In this document: piece after piece, positions 42,480 through 54,940 of the stretch
How positions within the stretch are numbered: position 1 is the stretch's first letter
Layout: every line of letters begins with the position of its first letter
Assembly (NCBI GenBank): GCA_036346205.1
Contig: JARFJB010000390.1
Coordinates: forward strand, 62,001-126,000
DNA from: Vesta saturnalis
Lineage: Eukaryota; Arthropoda; Insecta; Coleoptera; Lampyridae
Direction: 5' to 3'
DNA: 64,000 bases
Notes under the pieces: generated by a model
What the model was told of the DNA's origin: nothing
Database searches by the model: none
Seen by the model: the letters and a program-made list of their open reading frames with translations, nothing else
Made by a program: the position numbers and the translations under genes

Positions 42480-45400
42480 ATAGGTGGTAGGCATGTATAC
42501 TCCATGCCAGCCGGGGAGGTACCACCACCCTTACCATGGGCTCCTTAATATTGGGTCTCCGATTTTCTGAGCTCGGTAAGGGCTGCCGGTTACCTTTTCC
42601 ATCATCCTTAATCTACTCTCATCCTTATTCTTCCTTCTCGCCCTCACTGTCTTCCTATCGGATTAAAAGTCCCAAATTAAAAAATAAGGTGGCTGTGGTT
42701 TCTAGGGTTATAAATTCCGGACGTAAAATCCTGCCCCATTCGGATGTCCGGGAGGGCAGGGCCCAAGCGACCTCGGTCATCGAAAGTATCAACTTTCTGA
42801 TTCACTACTGCAACATCCGCGGTATCAGGTCTAATCTTAATGCTATTCACCAACATCTTGAACAATTACAACCTGATATATTGTTTCTACCTGAAACACA
42901 AGTCTCCTCTGAAAGCTCCGAGTCACCCGACTTGCAATTTCCTCAATACCATCTTCACTCTAACTTTCGATATAAAGGAGGCGTATGTGCGTACATCAAG
43001 GTCAGAATTGCTTGCAAGAGGGTTTCTTCCTTAGAAAATAAAAATTTTGACGTGATTTGGTTTAAACATTCTGGTCCTAATTTTGTGAAATTCTACTGTT
43101 GCATTTATAGGTCTCCTAATGACAGCAACTTTCAAGACTTCTTCGATTACCTTAGTATGAAAGTTGACTATCTCCTGTCTCAGTTTCCATCTTGCGATAT
43201 CTCATTTGTAGGCGATTTCAATGTTCATAACTCTAATTGGCTTCAATTTTCATCTACTACAAATCCCGCTGGTTATAGTGCAGAAACATTTGCTATTTCA
43301 TGTGATCTCACACAAATGATTTCTGAACCCACAAGAATCCTGATAACCCTAACCATACTCCACATCTTCTAGATCTCTTTCTTACATCAAACCCTCTTGT
43401 TTATAAAACTTCCGTTCTTTCGCCTTTAGGTCTTTGCGACCATTGTCTAATAAAAATCATTTCTACTGTACCTAATTCCACTGTTGTTCGCAAAACCGAT
43501 AGAACCTTGTGGTGTTTTAAGTCAGCTCGATGGAGTGATTTACGGGATTTCTTTGCAACCTTTCCATGGCGTGAATATTGTTTTAAGTCGTCCTGTTCTT
43601 CGGACATCGCTCTTTCAGTATCTGAAGTCATCCTCATGGGAATGGAGTTATACATTCCGAAAAAACAGTACCGTGTAGGTCATTCACGTTCCCAACCCTG
43701 GTTCAATAAGGCTTGTTCTGATGCAATATCTTTAAAAAATAAATGTTACATTAAATGGAAATCTAATAAATCGGTTGACAGTCATGTAGAATACGTTGGT
43801 GCTAGAAATATCTGCAAAAGTGTCATCACTAAAACTAAAAAGTTGTTCGAACAACGAAAACGCCATGAACTAGCTACATCTCCTTTAGGCGGTCGTAAAT
43901 TTTGGTCTTTAGCAAAAGCCATTAGTAAAAACTTTCGAACATCTTCATTCCCCCCCCCTGACATCTATTGACGGATCGGTAGTTGCTGATTCTGTAGACA
44001 AAGCCAACGTCTTTGTGGATTTGTTTGCATCAAACTCGTGTCTCAGTGATTCTGGAAAAGATGTGCCCCTAGTCAACTCTTCTTCATACGCTATGAAACC
44101 AATTCATTTTCGGTACAAGTTCTTGGAATCGATCATCAGTGGGCTTGATCTCAATAAGGCGACTGGCCCAGACGGTATCCCAGCTATTGTCTTAAAGAAA
44201 TGTTCCCCCGAACTAGTCCAGTCCTATCTAAGCTCTATACGATCTCTATGTCTTGTGGGAATTCCCTTCATCATGGAAGTTAGCAAATGTTCAACTTATT
44301 CCCAAAAAAGGCGATAAGACCGATCCCTCAAATTACCGACCAATTGCCATCACTTCCATTTTGTCTAAAATCATGGAAAAAGCAATCAATCAGCAACTAC
44401 TCACGTTCCTTGAAACTAACAAACTCCGTAGTGACCACCAATATGGGTTTAGGCAAAGTCGTTCAACAGGCGATCTTCTTTCATATGTAACCCAAGTTTG
44501 GAACAATACACTAGAGCAGTCCGGTGAAACAGTTGTAGTCGCTTTAGATATCTCAAAGGCATTTGCAAGTTTGGCATAAGTGTTTACTTGCCAAACTCAC
44601 CTCGTTTGGGTTAAATGATATGCTCATCAACTGGGTTTCTAGTTTGCTTGATAAAAGACGAATACGTGTCGTAGTTGATGGCTTTTTTTCAAAAGAAGAA
44701 CGCGGGCGTACCACAGGGATCCGTTATAGCACCTACACTTTTCTGCTGTACATAAATGACCTTATTTCTTCAACAACTAACCCCATCCAGTACTTTGCTG
44801 ACGATAGCACTCTTCACTGTGGTTCATCTCAGTCTACTCATAGTGATAATCCACCTTCTATGTCAAATCAAGAAATTAAAGCTGAAATGGCAAATTCAAT
44901 CAACAAAGACATTCAACGTATTCTCGAATGGGGAAGCAATAATCTAGTTAAATTTAATGCTAACAAAACTCAGTGTTGCCTTATGTCCGCCAAAAAAGAT
45001 CGATCATTTCCTGTTGTAAGTATGAATGGCTCAGTTCTTAAGTTTTCAGACTCTATTACTCTGTTGGGTATGACTATTTTCAAATATCTCATGGGTTGAC
45101 CATCTTCTGTCAGCTACCAAAATAGGCTTTTTGTACAGATCTAAGCAGTACTTTACCTCTCAACAACCCCTTCTGCTGTATAAGGCCCAAATTCGGCCTC
45201 ATCTGGAATATAATTCTCACCTCTGGGTTAGTACTCCCCAATACGCTCTCGATATCGTCGATCGTATTCAAAAGAGAGCGATTAGGCTTATAAATGACCC
45301 GTCCATAACTTCTCACATACAGTCCCTTGAGCATAGAAGGATGGTTTCAGTTCTATCTTTGTATTATCGTTATTACAACGGCTATTGTGCTGATGAATTA

Positions 45401-45725
45401 TATTCTTTGATACCATCTCGGGCTATCTTTTCGAGAAACACTCGGTTCGCTCATTTACATCATCAGTATGCAGTACAAATCTCCACTTGTCGTACCAAAC
45501 GGGCGCAATCCACATTTTTCTACACGGCTTTTAAACTCTGGAATGATCTGCCTAGTTCCTGTTTTCCTCTCACTTATGATATGAGAAAATTTGAGGTAGC
45601 TGTTCATAGGCATCTATTGGCAATTCATTATCCCTCTATCCATTCTCCTAAGTGTTCCTGAGTGCTTTAGCACGATAGGCCTTATTTAGCCTGTTCAGGT
45701 CCACAATCATAAAAAAAAAAAAAAA
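42480..45725 (+). mobile_element. LINE, near full length, Jockey/CR1-type
   Basis: The 5' end carries a GC-richer leader with GGGGAGGTACCACCACCC. A single broken coding region follows, and the 3' end TTCAGGTCCACAATCAT is followed by 15 A (45711-45725). A truncated relative lies at 29322-30312. No ORF1 with zinc knuckles was seen upstream. It is inserted between the tRNA fold-back and the Harbinger D Myb-like gene. Confidence 0.9.
42536..45661 (+). pseudogene. LINE endonuclease and reverse transcriptase, broken
   Basis: From ATG 42536 a short basic leader precedes the AP endonuclease: HYCNIRGIRSNLNAI, FLPETQVSS, CCIYRSPND and ISFVGDFNVHNSNW, with a frameshift near 43345. The linker (43507-43971) has PWFNKACSDAI. 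Reverse transcriptase follows with LNKATGPDGIPAIVLKKC, LIPKKGDKTDPSNYRPIAIT and VVALDISKAFA, where the second Asp region of the motif is mutated and followed by a stop. The GVPQGS region is frameshifted, then YFADDSTLHCG (catalytic Asp pair, about 44805). A C-terminal domain (45131-45661) ends at 45661. At least five frame breaks make it inactive. Confidence 0.9.
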
Positions 45726-45849
45726 TAGAATCATGCCTGTTCTAAATAATACTCATATTACACTTATTTTTAATATTTCCCTAGAAGTTTACTCATCTGG
45801 GAATTGAAATTTTCAATTGCTTTTTTAACGCAAATCATGAATCAATTGT

Positions 45850-46600
45850 ATTTTTTCTCGATGACATCGTTCAATATCTTATTCAGTGCAGTGTTTTTTG
45901 CGGGATACTGATGGCGATCCCGATGGAGTAACAGATGATGATGCAAAATGAGTTGGTCCAGACGGAGTTGAACATCTTGACTGATTGCCATCACTAGTGA
46001 TATCTTTATTATTCTCTACATAAGATATCGAATAAAAAAAATAGATCACAGTAAAAATATTTTACCCTTTAACAAACATCCTTTTAAGGAAGATGCTTTG
46101 GCAATAGACTCAATGTTTTTTTTCCCCAAACATTTCATCCATCTCATCATAATATGTGAACTGTATGGCAGCGGCACCACTGCTGGTTGTTTTCGTATTA
46201 CCCTTTTTTTTCATGTACCTCGTTTTAAGATATTTAATTTTATCCTTTACCTGGGAAGTAGAAAAGTTGCCTCTCTCATTGTTTATTTTACCCTTTATTA
46301 AAGAATAGACTGCATTAATTGTAGTTTATTTAAACTCTTCTTGGTAAAGCTTTAAGCAAGTGATCAAATTTAGCTTCATATCGTTACTCCACAGCATTTT
46401 ATGATTTAGAAGCATTTGGTGTGAACCACTAATTCTCCACCTAATACAATGCAAGAAATATGGATCATAGTACAAGGTTTGTATTTAAGACTTACGTTCA
46501 GCAGCCCCTTCTTGTGAAGTTCCAGGAAGTGTTTCTGATAAAATTCCCAAAAGAGCCCTGGTTTCATTATTATCATCCATAACCCCTTAGGCACTTAGCA
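45850..46600 (-). pseudogene. Harbinger D Myb/SANT-like protein, broken
   Basis: The minus strand begins near 46590 and reads, with frameshifts, ETRALLGILSETLPGTSQE. Later comes WSNDMKLNLITCLKLYQEEF (start of the trihelix, about 46390), NNERGNFSTSQVKDKIKYLK and TRYMKKKGN, then AAAIQFTYYDEMDEMFGEK (about 46140), the diagnostic segment. A Ser/Pro-rich stretch and RCHREKIQLIHDL-like tail end near 45850. Same layout as the Myb-like proteins of Harbingers B and C. It is convergent with the plus-strand transposase at 39060-40295 and is taken as its partner. Confidence 0.75.
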
Positions 46601-46929
46601 GCGAGTTTTTAAACAACGTGAAGAATTACACAAGGTGATCCTACTGAACTTTCTGAACAATTTAGTGTAACCTTCACCTCACACTTAAGTAATTTCTGAA
46701 TGTACTCCTATTGTTTTGTTTATCGTCAATTGTGGTAACTTAACCCCAATAGCACAAATTTAAAAAAGGCGGTGTTCAGTTCACTTCCGAAAGTTGAATT
46801 CGATTTAGAACAATCAGCTGTTTAGCACGAATATCTGGCGCATTGAATTTTCGTGGGACTAGAGCACAATTAGTCTAGTTTTAGTTCGTGTAAATCGAAA
46901 ACGCTATTACAGCCACCTGAATTTTCAAA
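46601..46929. other. Link region, no gene seen
   Basis: Likely the right end of Harbinger D and flanking sequence. No clear terminal repeat could be matched, and no coding frame with family features is present. Confidence 0.35.
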
Positions 46930-48420
46930 CGCCAAAGGTGCAAACGGTATATACCGGTACAATTTTCGTAAACGCCTAATGATACTACTAGTTTCTACCG
47001 AATGTATTGCACAATTGTAGTAACTTACTTTTTGATCATATTGAGATACTTTAAACGGGTTGTAGTATAAATTAATTAGTCAACTTGTGCCTAATTTTTT
47101 TCACATTATGACTTTTTGGCGATAAAATATACCTCCAAAGTTGGTAAATATCTCAACACAACGCAAAAATAAGTTACGGGTTACTGTAGTTTCTTTGAAC
47201 ACATTAAAATATGAAATCGAAATACACAATACTACTTCACCAAAATTCATAAAATTAATTAATTAATGTTTTAAGTGCGTATGAGGCGATCGCATCTTAC
47301 AGCGGACTTTGGTTTTTAATAATATTCACAATGATAACATACCGAGCTGGTAGAGTTGTGGAGACACATATGTTTAGCATTCGGGAGGGTTCGACTTTCA
47401 TTACCCTCTACCCTGTATGAGGTTTTTTCAGGGCGTTTTCCTCATACACATATAGCGACATGGTCACTGCGTATATGCACACACGTGTCGCTATTTAGGC
47501 GAATGCTGGGGTAGTATCTTACCCCTCAGAACCCTAAGTCCGTTTCTTCCGATCCTAAACTGACCGCACCTATACTTAATCCCACCATGTATACATACGT
47601 AATGTATGTATGCATTTCCTCCCCCTTGGGAAGGGAATGAAATACGTGGGCTTTTCCTTATTGATTACATTGTAAGTAGTATGCGAAGAATGTCTACCTA
47701 GATGACGTATTAAACCGTTTTTCCATTTTGTAGCATATTCACATTGGTGACATTTTTTAATTAATAGTTGAAGTGTGATGTAATTCATATTGTTTTTAAT
47801 TACTTTTCCATTTTGATGAAAAATCACATTTGTAACTAGTTAAAAAATGTAATAAATGGCGTTGTTTTAAATTGACTAATTAATTTTAATGGATAATCAC
47901 GTTGGTAATTCGAACTTGGACTGTGTATATTTGATGTATTTTGAAACTGTTTCAATTTTGATTAATAATCATATTATTGCATTTATAATTTGCACTTGTG
48001 TTTTAATAAATTATTTTCAAATTGTGCTTCACTTTTGATGAATAATCACAGATGTAATTGATACTTGAACTGTTGATGTTTCAAATTTGTCCTCAATTTT
48101 GATGAATAATCACAATAGTTGAAATGTTTTAGTTGGTTTTTGTAAATTGACCTTCACTTTTGATGGATAGTAACATTGATCGTAGATGTAATTAGCAGAA
48201 CTCTGTATTAATACATGTTCTTTCAAAATTTTACTCAATCGTGATGAATAATCACATTGATTGCATGTATAAGTAGCACTTGAAGTGTATTTTAGTTGGT
48301 TATTTTAATTTGCTCTTCACTTTTGATGAACAATCATATTGATCAAGGATTGAGATAATTTAAATCATTTGATTAAAATCATGATTTTACTCAGCATGAT
48401 TATTTTTAATAAAACCATGA
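46930..48420 (-). pseudogene. Decayed ZF copy D with its spacer
   Basis: 46930-47270 matches the ZF spacer block. 47270-47340 plus 47661-47760 carry the terminal finger (CHQCEYATKWKNGLIRHLGR, readable in the frame 47576-47827), split by a SINE. 47770-48360 is a run of frameshifted finger repeats. Same orientation as the copies at 1-21505, about 26 kb away, and more diverged. It ends near the left end of the pogo-like element. Confidence 0.75.
47341..47660 (+). mobile_element. tRNA-derived SINE in ZF copy D
   Basis: It begins ACCGAGCTGGTAGAGTTGTG (A-box-like) with GGGTTCGACTTTC (B-box-like) some 45 bases on, the internal promoter of RNA polymerase III. Flanks ATGATAACAT (47331-47340) and TTGATTACAT (47661-47670) match at 8 of 10 bases, a likely target-site duplication. 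The uninterrupted site is seen in the other ZF copies. The body is about 320 bp and GC-richer than its surroundings. Confidence 0.8.
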
Positions 48421-48468
48421 TTAGTTTAGTTTAGAAAAGGGGCTCAAATTTGAACACTTAAAAATGTA

Positions 48469-51374
48469 AGGTAAAATGGGGTAACATTGACACAACTTTA
48501 AAATTGATTTTTTTGGCACATAGCAGTTTGGTATACGACTGCTTTTGTGACAGAATGAAGATATATTAACCTTTTCTACACTGTATATGATAGAATATGA
48601 ATATACCAAGTCGTTTACAGAATTTAATTTTTTTTTAGTGGTAATGTGTCAATGTTACCCATGGCAAGTCTAACATTGACACACTCATAAAACAGCTAAT
48701 ATGTCAATATTTTGCATGTATAGTGTAACATTGACAAATGTCCTAGATATTTTTATGGAAAATCATAGAAATAAAACAATAAATACTTAATTAAGAAACT
48801 TTATACTTAATTTTAGATAGTTATACATCTACGTATTATAATAAAGCCTAGTTAATCTTAGGAGGCGCTTTATAATTAGAAGGAAGAAAGTTGACATGAA
48901 AGTAATGCATTCCTTTTAATATAAGGTTCGCGCAGAACCATAGCGACATCATCTACAGATACCAGGCTTTGATCGGGCACATCAGGGTACACAAAATGTA
49001 TTTTCTTCTTTCTCAAAAGTTGACCATAATTTCGCTGTCATTTACTTCAACACTTGTGCAACATAGTGAATGCATTCTTCCTTTTCTACACAACTTTTAG
49101 AATTATTAAATCTGACGAGGACCCATGAATTTGCAACTATATTTTGGTTACTTCCGTCGAACTTCACAAATTCCTTTGCTTTACCACAATTATCTTCTTC
49201 TGTTACACTGCTATTATTTTCATCGTGTGAAATTTCATCATCTGTATCATGGACAAGTTGTAAACTAGCATCACTATCTAAGGTTTCTTCAGTTTTTCAA
49301 CAGGCTTCTTGCTTTTTTGTTTTGAGTTTTTCTTACTGTTGGTTTTCTTTTGTTTTTCTCATTTTCTATCATTCTTAGTCTAACATCGTCCGCTGTTAAT
49401 GTTTCCGCAAATTTTCTTCTGAGTTTACTTTTTTGTATTACTGTTTTGGCTTCTTGCCATCTTAATACAGTCATTAGTGATAATTCCAACTTTTAGTAGG
49501 TGTAATATCTTCCAACTGTTCAGGAAGTGGAGTAGTTGGTGGTGATGATTGACTGTAACCTGCAAAATCGGGTGTTGGTGTTTCATTTTCTTTTCTACTG
49601 TGGATGTGGTTGGTCGAATTTTATTTTCTGAAGAACATATGACGGTTGATGATATGGATTTTTTAACATCCTTTCTTTAGATAAGGGAAAAATTCCAGAC
49701 CCTCGAAACCACCTACTGTATTGGCCCTAGAAAAACACCCGGTTTCTTGAAGTTTTTTAACAGACCAGGAAACACTACCTTGTCGGCGTTCTTAAACCCA
49801 GTTTCTTTATAAAAACTTTTTAGAACATTACGCCATGCTGTTTTAACAGGTTTAAAACTCCAACATCTAACGGCTGTGGAACATGCGATGTGTGCGAGGG
49901 CAAACATAACAGTTCAATATTGTTTTTATAGCCATGTCAATAAGTTGTAGTGTTATGTGAATTGTGGCCATCAAATATTAGTAGTTTCGGTCCACTTAAC
50001 GCAGCAGTAGCTCTCACAAAATATTTTCGAACCAATCTGCAAACTGAGCTGCCTCCATCCAGCCGGATGGAGAACAGTTATACACAGTATTTTCTGGTCC
50101 ATTTTGACACCATGTTGTGTAAAGATGTAGACCTTTGTAATTTACAAATAAGGAAGATATTCACCGATTGCACTACAACATGCTAGAACGGTGCAAGTAG
50201 TTTTTGTTACAGTACCCACAAGTTTCAGTGGGTTGTGAACCTCTGCGACATAAAATTTTTGAGTACCAGCGTCAGTTTGAAAGCCTGATTCGTCACAATT
50301 AAACACATTCTGTGGCTTATTCGACAATTCCAGCCTTTCAATCGTGGCTTTTAGCTTTTGTAAAAATCATTGAGCACTTCCAAAGAACAAGCATCTGCCC
50401 TATTTTTGTAGGTAGATTTTGTGCGACTCTGTTACTGGAGTTTTTCTTCCTCTACGAGACGTTCAAAGATTTAATCCAGTCAATAGCCTGGTCAATCCAT
50501 TTTAAAGTGGATTTGGACGATCCATTCGTTTGAGATAATCCTGAACACAAATACGTAATTTAAAACGATCCGAGTCCGAATCCCCAGTCAGCTACTTTTA
50601 TTATAGCATTTACCAGAAGAGTTTTCTATTCTTGTAATAGTGAGAGTACCTAGATGACGTAAACCGTTTTGCATTTATAGCATTTTCAATTGGTGCGTTT
50701 AATTAACGTTGAAGCTGGATGTAATTCCATACATTTCAACTAGCTCTCTTGACATTTTGAGAACATTCACATTTTTACTTAGATTATAAATGGCGTTTAC
50801 CATACTGTCTTCATCATAGGTTTTAATATAATCACGTTGGAATTTCGAACTCTGTTTTTTGGGAGCATTTGAACTGTCAAGATAAATAATCATTGACAGC
50901 ATTTATAATTTGAGTGTTTTAAACATTGATTTTCACAGGTGTCAATCTTAACACTATCACTTACGAAATGTACTTGAACGTTCATCAAATTGTCACTACG
51001 AATTTAAATTGAAATAATCACTAATAGTTTGTTTAACGCGTAATATAAGTAAATTACTTACTTTTTGAGCCGACTATAGGTCGAATCTTCAAAACAATTG
51101 ATTATCTCGGCAAAGTTTTCTTAGCAATCGGCTTTTGATCTCAACAAATTCTTGTGCTAGATAACCATTAAACAGATCGTACAAATCCATTTTAAGGCTT
51201 TGAAGTTAGAACAAAGTGCATTTGAATGTATAGGTTACTAGATGGCGAGAACTATACTACATAATTTTACAACAAATAGATCGTTAGAACTCAAATTTCT
51301 TCGAAACTAAAATTAGGAGCATATTTTGATAACATTGCTAAGCTTCCCATGATCAATGTTACCCCATTTTACCA
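48469..51374 (-). mobile_element. pogo/jerky-type Tc1-superfamily element
   Basis: The ends AGGTAAAATGGGGTAACATT (48469 on) and the inverse of TGGTAAAATGGGGTAACATT (ending 51374) form inverted repeats of about 22 bp, flanked by TA on both sides (48467-48468, 51375-51376). Shorter repeats of AACATTGACA occur inside the left end (48650-48740). It carries one minus-strand transposase pseudogene. Length 2906 bp. Confidence 0.88.
49289..50902 (-). pseudogene. pogo/jerky-like transposase (DDE_1 type)
   Basis: The N-terminal Psq-type helix-turn-helix reads RDYIKTYDEDSMVNAIYNL and RELVEMYGI (50820-50730). Catalytic motifs are NVFNCDESGFQTDAG (first Asp, about 50290), LIFDGHNSH (second Asp, about 49980) and CLPSHTSHVPQPLDVGV (third Asp, about 49890). 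Then come KTAWRNVLKSFYKETGF and FPGLLKNF, and a basic C-terminal tail at 49289-49489. Several frameshifts and stops lie between these blocks. The family cuts and inserts at TA; CENP-B and jerky proteins are domesticated relatives. Confidence 0.83.
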
Positions 51375-51376
51375 TA

Positions 51377-51889
51377 CCTATTTGTTGTTGTTCATACAAA
51401 ATTAAACCTGATACATTTTTATGTGGTATATGATTTATTACAATAATCGTCATCAAAGAAATTCTATGCATTAAGCTGTTTTTCATCAATCCATCAACAA
51501 CTGACTCTACACAAATGTCTTTTACAAAGAACTATATTGAAAAAACCTAAATCATTGTTTCCTCGAACGTCTATAACCTAAGTGTTAAATAGAAATACTA
51601 GTTTGAGTCTTGCTTTGTCACCACTAAGTCAGTTTTCTTGTAACTGGGAGATGTATGACTTCCATAGGTTAGAAACAGTCTTCTCGTATATCAGCTAGAG
51701 AATGCACATGGCACACAAACAGAAATCAACTATAGTGCAGCACGCAGGGTCACTCTTTTTCGTTGCCCTCGCCAGAAGTAGTCTAGAGCGCACAGATCTG
51801 CATTTCTACAACTAACAAGAATTTTAAAAATTACGGTTTCAACTTCGTTTATTTACACGTAGGTACTAATATAACTAAACATAAATGAC
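51377..51889. other. About 0.5 kb without a gene
   Basis: AT-rich sequence between the pogo-like element and the outer hAT. It probably includes the left end of the hAT, but no terminal repeat was identified. Confidence 0.35.
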
Positions 51890-52515
51890 TTAGTTATTCG
51901 TCAGAATAAAACTAAAATTATAAAACTTGAAATTAAAATGAAGAAATTTATATTTTTGTTTTCTAATTTTAGAATCACTAAATGTATTAATGATATCATC
52001 GTAACACAACGTGTTGAGTATATCTTTTTCAATATACAACATGGACAGATCATTAAGTTTTTGTTCCGAAAGAGTGCTCCGTAAATAATTCTTTACCAAT
52101 TTCAATACCGAAAAAGAGCGCTCTCCTTGGGGCATTGCTGATTGGTAGTGTTAAGTAAAGTCTCAGTATAGTTTCAACGTTTGGAAATGTTGATACAATG
52201 TTGTTATCGATTATAAAGTTAAGTTTATCAAATGCACTAAGTAAATTCTCTGCTTGACTTAACAAACTAAACTGTTCCATTACTACTTCCAGTTCCTCAA
52301 CATCCACATCCTGACTATAAACTGCACTTATGTAATCTTTACATTGTAAAAATGTTGCGTCACTGTAATTATCAATAAAATTAAATTTATTATTTATATT
52401 TCTGTACAAGTCACATCTTTTACACATATTGGAGATTATTGCATCACGCACATTCAAAAACACATCCATTCTAAAAGCTTCCCTTCCTTCTAATTGCAAA
52501 TTGTATACTCTATTG

Positions 52516-54940
52516 CAGGGTTTCTTAAACTTTTGGCTCCATGAACCCCTGTTAAAGTTTCCAGATGACAGCGAACCCCTTAAGGCTTAACTAATTAATC
52601 CCCCCCAAGAAAATAATAAAATTGACTGTTGAAGAAAATAAGGTTTTTTTTTCAATAAAAAGTAACAAATACAGTGTCAAAAGAAATGTCTTTTTAATAT
52701 TAATGTGATGGGTGGGCTTGTTTCTTGTCGCAAATTGAGTCAATTTTAGGGATAATTTTGGAAAATTTTAACCTTAATTCTGACTCGGTATCAAGTCGAT
52801 TTCTGTATTTCGTTTTTATCATGACCAGGTGTGAAAACCCACTCTCACATAAGTATGTTGTAGCAAAGGGTAAAAGGAAATTCACCGCTTTGCGTGAGAG
52901 TTCGGGATACTCTTCCTGTCTAGCAGCCCAAAAATCTATCAAAGACATCCTTTTTAAATCAGCTTGAAGAGTTTCATCTACGGACATTTCTAATAATGAC
53001 TCCTGTTGCTTAATACTCAAACTAGAATTTATGCTTCTCGATCGAGAGAATCCAGCCATCTTTAGCATTATCAATATCTGGAAAATGCCTTTTCAGTTCG
53101 TTGGAGAGCTGAGAAAGATGAAGAACAATGTCAGCCCTTATTTCGGAATCCACGGATAGGGCGTTCGTCGTAATAAATTCATGCAAAAAGGAAAACATTC
53201 AAAGATATTTGATCTCAAGGAAGTTTTCCAAAAATCTATTTTTTTCATAAGTGTGTTTATTTTGTCCTGAACAGTGAATACACTGCACGTGGAACCTTGC
53301 ATCCAAGCATTAGTTTTATTGAGACAAGAAAAAATGTCAGCTAAATAGGTTAATCTTTTAAGCCAGGTTTCATCTTCAAATCGGAATTTAAGTTGAAGTT
53401 ACTGTCTTTCAAAAATAAATAGATTTCGTGACGAAGTTCAACAAAACGAGCTAATATCCTGCCTTTTGACAACCAGCGTACTTCACAGTGTAGCAGTCAT
53501 GAAACATGTTCACTACCCATGTCTCGGCATAGTAATGCGAAAAGTCTTGAATTTAGCGGACGCGCTTTTATGTAATTTATTATTTTTACGACCTCAAAGT
53601 GTTGTTTTTAAATCATTGGGCATTTTCTTGCTCGCCAACGCTTCTCTGTGCAATGCAGAATGCATACCTTTGACCTCAGGAGCGAGATTTTTAATCCTAG
53701 ATATTAGTCCAGATATCCTTCCTGTAATGGCCTTTGCACCGTCAGTCGATATACCAACGCATTTTGTCCAATTTATGCCATGTTCTTCAATAAAATCATT
53801 AATAGTGTTAAAAATATCTTCCCCTGTCGTCGTTGACCCCAAAGTCTTACAAAACAGAAAATCTTCTTCACACATATTTCTATACACATATCTAACAAAC
53901 CCAAGTAAATTCGGTAATCCACTAATATCTGTTGATTCATCAACTAGAATCGCATAATAATTATTTTGTAATCGTTGTGCGAGTTGATTTTTACACATCG
54001 TGTGCCATGTCGTGAATGCGACGTGCAATTGTATCATTTGAAGGTGGTATTTTATCTAGCAATTTCGAAAATGTGTCTCCTAATACACAACTGACCATAT
54101 CTTTAGCAGCTGGTAAAATCAATTCTTCAGCAATATTGTATGACTTTCCGGTCTTTGCGATTTTATATGCCACAAGGAAAGACGCACGTAAATATTCAGA
54201 GTTAGTAGCCAAGACGGTTTTCATACACTTTTTCGAAGAAGCCAACTCTTTCTTTTTTTCGAACAAAAAAATCTATAGGTTTGTCAGCGTACTGCGGATG
54301 TTTTATTTCCAAATGTCTTCGCAGCAATGATGGCTTCATCGAGCTATTTGCGAGAACTTCTGAACATATTACACACCGTGGCTCTGGGTATTGAGATTCT
54401 TCTTTGCACGTAAATCCAATTTTCAAATGGTCTTCGTCATATTTCCTTTTTTTGCCGATGATATGATTGTTTTTTGTTTGGTTCTCTCGACTTCGCAGAA
54501 TTTTCGTTTGAAACTGAATTTTCAGCAGAAGTAGACGCAATTTTAGTAGATGTACTTTGTACAGGTTACAAACCGGCTGATAACGTTGTATTACTTGGAC
54601 ATTTTCTGCATAATGACCCCGTTTTTAACCACTCATTCATTTTCGAAACCAGCTAGCCGTTAGAAGGGATTGCAAATATTTTGTTTTTATTTTGCTGCCA
54701 ACCAAAACGTGCTCACACAATAAACTAAATTCTAAAACAAATTAATCAAACACTGAGCGGACCAGGCCACGTGCCAGGCGGGGCGTGCGAGAGCGAGCGA
54801 CGAAGTCGACGAAACGAAATACGAATTCAGTCGCCCGCGCGCCATCATGTGTGCTGCACGTACCTGCCAGTCATCAAGCCACCATCACGTAATTCTTGTC
54901 GCCAACCCCTACCGTCGAATAGCGAACCCCTAGGAATAAT
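52516..54940 (-). mobile_element. ZBED-type hAT nested in the outer hAT
   Basis: The left end CAGGGTTTCTTAAACTTTTG at 52516 is a typical hAT terminus of the kind found with ZBED/SCAND3-like transposases. The expected complementary right end was not found, so the right boundary (about 54940) is set by where outer-hAT coding resumes. A GC-rich, CpG-rich block (54755-54910) upstream of the transposase start is probably its leader or promoter. Confidence 0.72.
52700..54655 (-). pseudogene. ZBED/SCAND3-like hAT transposase
   Basis: From about 54655 (MNEWLKTGS) a BED zinc finger reads CVICSEVLANSSMKPSLLRR with HLEIKH (about 54340). Then come KKCMKTVLATNSEYLRASFL and VAYKIAKTGKSYNIAEELIL (54200-54120), NNYYAILVDESTDISGLPNL (first catalytic Asp, about 53950) and CVGISTDGAKAITGRISGLI (second Asp, about 53740). 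The hAT dimerisation domain has SLIDFWAARQEEYPELSRKA and LPFATTYLCESGFSHL (52920-52830), ending at 52700. Only a few frameshifts (near 54230, 54010, 53600-53080) separate the blocks, so it is less decayed than the hAT it sits in. Confidence 0.87.
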
